This document shows, piece after piece, positions 62,258 to 64,000 of a DNA stretch of 64,000 bases. Below the pieces are notes generated by a model. That model was given only the letters and a program-made list of their open reading frames with translations, did no database searches and had not been told where the DNA came from. Numbering within the stretch: position 1 is the first letter of the stretch; the number at the start of each line of letters is the position of its first letter. The stretch lies in contig AP026073.1 in NCBI GenBank assembly GCA_024349765.1, positions 1,426,001 to 1,490,000 of the forward strand. The letters run 5' to 3'. Source of the stretch: Streptomyces nigrescens (GTDB taxonomy: Bacteria > Actinomycetota > Actinomycetes > Streptomycetales > Streptomycetaceae). The position numbers and the translations under genes are program-made.

Positions 62258-64000
62258 TCAGAGACCGATCTCGGTCTCGAACTCGGCGGCCTCCAGGATC
62301 TGCTTGACCGTGGTCAGGTAGCGGGCGGCGTCGGCGCCGTCCACCAGACGGTGGTCGTAGGAGAGCGCGAGGTAGGTCATGTCGCGCACCGCGATGGTCT
62401 CGCCCAGGTCCGGGTGGTTGATGACCACCGGACGCTTGACGGTCGCGCCGATGCCCAGGATGCCGACCTGGTTCGGAGGCACGATCACGGTGTCGAACAG
62501 CGCGCCGCGCGACCCGGTGTTGGAGATGGTGAAGGTCGCACCGGAGAGCTCGTCCGGGGTGATCTTGTTGCCTCGGACCTTGCCCGCCAGCTCCGCGGTC
62601 TTGCGGGCGATACCGGCGATGTTGAGGTCGCCCGCACCCTTGATGACCGGGGTCATCAGGCCCTTCTCCGCGTCCACCGCGATACCGACGTTCTCGGTGT
62701 CGAAGTAGGTGATCGTGCCCTCGTCCTCGTTGATCCGGGCGTTGACGACCGGGTGGGCCTTCAGCGCCTGGACGGCGGCCTTGACGAAGAACGGCATCGG
62801 GGAGAGCTTGACGCCCTCACGCTGCGCGAAGGCGTCCTTGGCCTTGTTGCGCATCCGCATGATCGCGGTGATGTCCACCTCGACCACGGTGGTCAGCTGC
62901 GCCTGGCCGTGCAGGGCCTTCATCATGTTGTCGCCGATGACCTTGCGCATCCGCGGCATCTTGACGGTCTGACCGCGCAGCGGGGAGACCTCCAGTGCCG
63001 GGGCCTTCGACGGCGCGGCGGCCGGGGCGGCGGCCGGCGCGGCGGCCTTGGCGGCCTCGGCGGCGGCGATGACGTCCTGCTTGCGGATCCGGCCACCGAC
63101 ACCGGTGCCCTTGACCGTGGCGAGGTCGACGCCGCTCTCCGCGGCGAGCTTGCGCACCAGCGGGGTGACGTAGGCGCCCTCGGCCTCACCGGCGGCCGGG
63201 GCCGGGGTGACGGGAGCCGGTGCGGCCGGAGCCGGCGCGGGGGCCGGAGCCGGAGCCGCGGGGGCGGCGGGCGCCGCCGGGGCGGCAGCGGCCGGCGCCG
63301 GAGCGGCCGGGGCGGGCGCCGGAGCCGGGGTGGGCTCGGGGGCGGGGGCCGGGGCCGGGGCGGCCGGAGCCGGAGCCGGGGCGGCCGGGGCCGCGCCCTT
63401 GGCGCCGATGATGGCGAGCTTGGCGCCGACCTCGGCGGTCTCGTCCTCGCCGACCACGATCTCCAGCAGGGTGCCGGAGGCCGGCGCCGGGATCTCGGTG
63501 TCGACCTTGTCGGTGGAGACCTCCAGCAGCGGCTCGTCGGCCTGGACCTCCTCGCCGACCTCCTTCAGCCAGCGGGTGACGGTGCCCTCGGTGACGCTCT
63601 CGCCGAGCGCGGGGAGGACGACGTCGGTGCCCTCGGCACCGCCCGCGGGGGCGGCGGCGGGGGCCGGGGCCTCGGCGGCGGGGGCCGGGGCGGGCTCGGG
63701 CTCGGGCTGCGCGGCCGGGGCGGGCGCCTCGGCGGCGGCCGGTGCCGGGGTGGCCGCGGCGGCACCGGTGCCGTCGTCGATGACGGCCAGCTCGGCGCCG
63801 ACCTCGACGGTCTCGTCCTCGGCGACCTTGATGGAGGTCAGGACGCCGGCGGAGGGGGCCGGGATCTCGGTGTCGACCTTGTCGGTCGACACCTCCAGCA
63901 GAGGCTCGTCGGCCTCTACGCGCTCACCCTCGGCCTTCAGCCAGCGGGTGACGGTGCCCTCGGTGACGCTCTCGCCGAGCGCCGGAAGGGTTACGGAAAC
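62258..64000 (-). CDS. sucB: Dihydrolipoamide acyltransferase (E2), start outside the window
   Basis: 580 residues are visible; only the first few amino acids are missing, since the fragment begins [15 protein letters not shown]. Two lipoyl domains each carry the lipoylated lysine in [12 protein letters not shown]. Long Ala/Pro linkers follow, then the E1/E3-binding domain ([34 protein letters not shown]). The catalytic domain has [13 protein letters not shown] with the active-site His. In actinobacteria one such E2 serves both pyruvate and 2-oxoglutarate dehydrogenases, which fits aceE nearby. Lipoylation would come from lipA/lipB. Confidence 0.95.
   Translation of the reverse strand, partial: VSVTLPALGESVTEGTVTRWLKAEGERVEADEPLLEVSTDKVDTEIPAPSAGVLTSIKVAEDETVEVGAELAVIDDGTGAAAATPAPAAAEAPAPAAQPEPEPAPAPAAEAPAPAAAPAGGAEGTDVVLPALGESVTEGTVTRWLKEVGEEVQADEPLLEVSTDKVDTEIPAPASGTLLEIVVGEDETAEVGAKLAIIGAKGAAPAAPAPAPAAPAPAPAPEPTPAPAPAPAAPAPAAAAPAAPAAPAAPAPAPAPAPAAPAPVTPAPAAGEAEGAYVTPLVRKLAAESGVDLATVKGTGVGGRIRKQDVIAAAEAAKAAAPAAAPAAAPSKAPALEVSPLRGQTVKMPRMRKVIGDNMMKALHGQAQLTTVVEVDITAIMRMRNKAKDAFAQREGVKLSPMPFFVKAAVQALKAHPVVNARINEDEGTITYFDTENVGIAVDAEKGLMTPVIKGAGDLNIAGIARKTAELAGKVRGNKITPDELSGATFTISNTGSRGALFDTVIVPPNQVGILGIGATVKRPVVINHPDLGETIAVRDMTYLALSYDHRLVDGADAARYLTTVKQILEAAEFETEIGL

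Overview
The window is a 64 kb piece of a linear-chromosome-type actinobacterial genome, almost certainly Streptomyces. It has very high GC with G/C in third positions, many GTG starts, dense four-base ATGA/GTGA gene overlaps, rare TTA codons, DUF397/XRE/ATPase regulatory triads, GlnR boxes and a family of palindromic intergenic repeats. From memory, the order malFG-alpha-glucosidase ... glnII ... glnA ... lipA-lipB ... aceE ... sucB follows the Streptomyces coelicolor SCO2230-SCO2181 core region. This is therefore conserved core chromosome with lineage-specific insertions, not a classical island. No tRNA, rRNA, CRISPR array or PKS/NRPS gene was seen.

Layout. 0-5 kb: the end of a maltodextrin ABC importer operon (malF partial, malG, GH13 alpha-glucosidase, LacI regulator with a TTA codon), split by an antisense TnpB transposon that sits on the malG stop codon. 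5-7.7 kb: a whiJ-type triad (DUF397, XRE regulator with a TTA codon, anti-sigma-like ATPase) and a SAM methyltransferase. 7.7-10.6 kb: secreted pullulanase preceded by two phased LacI-type operators. 10.6-15.6 kb: GNAT, a CHRD surface protein with a class F sortase, and a TetR/2Fe-2S reductase/diiron-like hydrolase set. 15.6-21.2 kb: a membrane-anchored sigma-like protein (its paralogue is at 54 kb), DUF397, and a secreted GH89 alpha-N-acetylglucosaminidase. 21.2-21.65 kb: a nested inverted-repeat element. 21.8-24.1 kb: ornithine-lipid acyltransferases and DedA. 24.1-26.7 kb: a winged-helix regulator with a candidate leader peptide, a rhomboid-like protein and a DUF6891-like protein. 26.9-30.7 kb: glnII with a GlnR box, then a Ro60-like vWA protein with an ARPP-2-like partner. 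31-36.7 kb: an oxidoreductase, an adenylating ligase, PadR and FadH.

37-40 kb holds a two-gene unit of a BesD-type Fe/2-oxoglutarate oxygenase and a carnitine/choline acyltransferase, behind five perfectly phased 10-bp repeats. At 41-43.6 kb one reading frame fuses a Ser/Thr kinase to a 14-helix-type MFS transporter. 43.7-49 kb: glnA with a GlnR box, RDD and DUF4191 proteins, then lipA and lipB. 49-58 kb: regulators and miscellaneous redox genes. 58.4-64 kb: aceE, GntR and the E2 acyltransferase. lipA/lipB supply the lipoyl cofactor carried by that E2, and both glutamine synthetases sit under GlnR. aceE carries an in-frame copy of what looks like a dispersed palindromic repeat.

The best candidates for something undescribed are the kinase-MFS fusion, the oxygenase-acyltransferase pair with its phased operator, the Ro60-like/ARPP-2 pair, the paralogous membrane-bound sigma-like proteins, the nested palindromic element at 21.2-21.65 kb and the repeat inside aceE. 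Family names were assigned from motifs by eye. No database search was possible.
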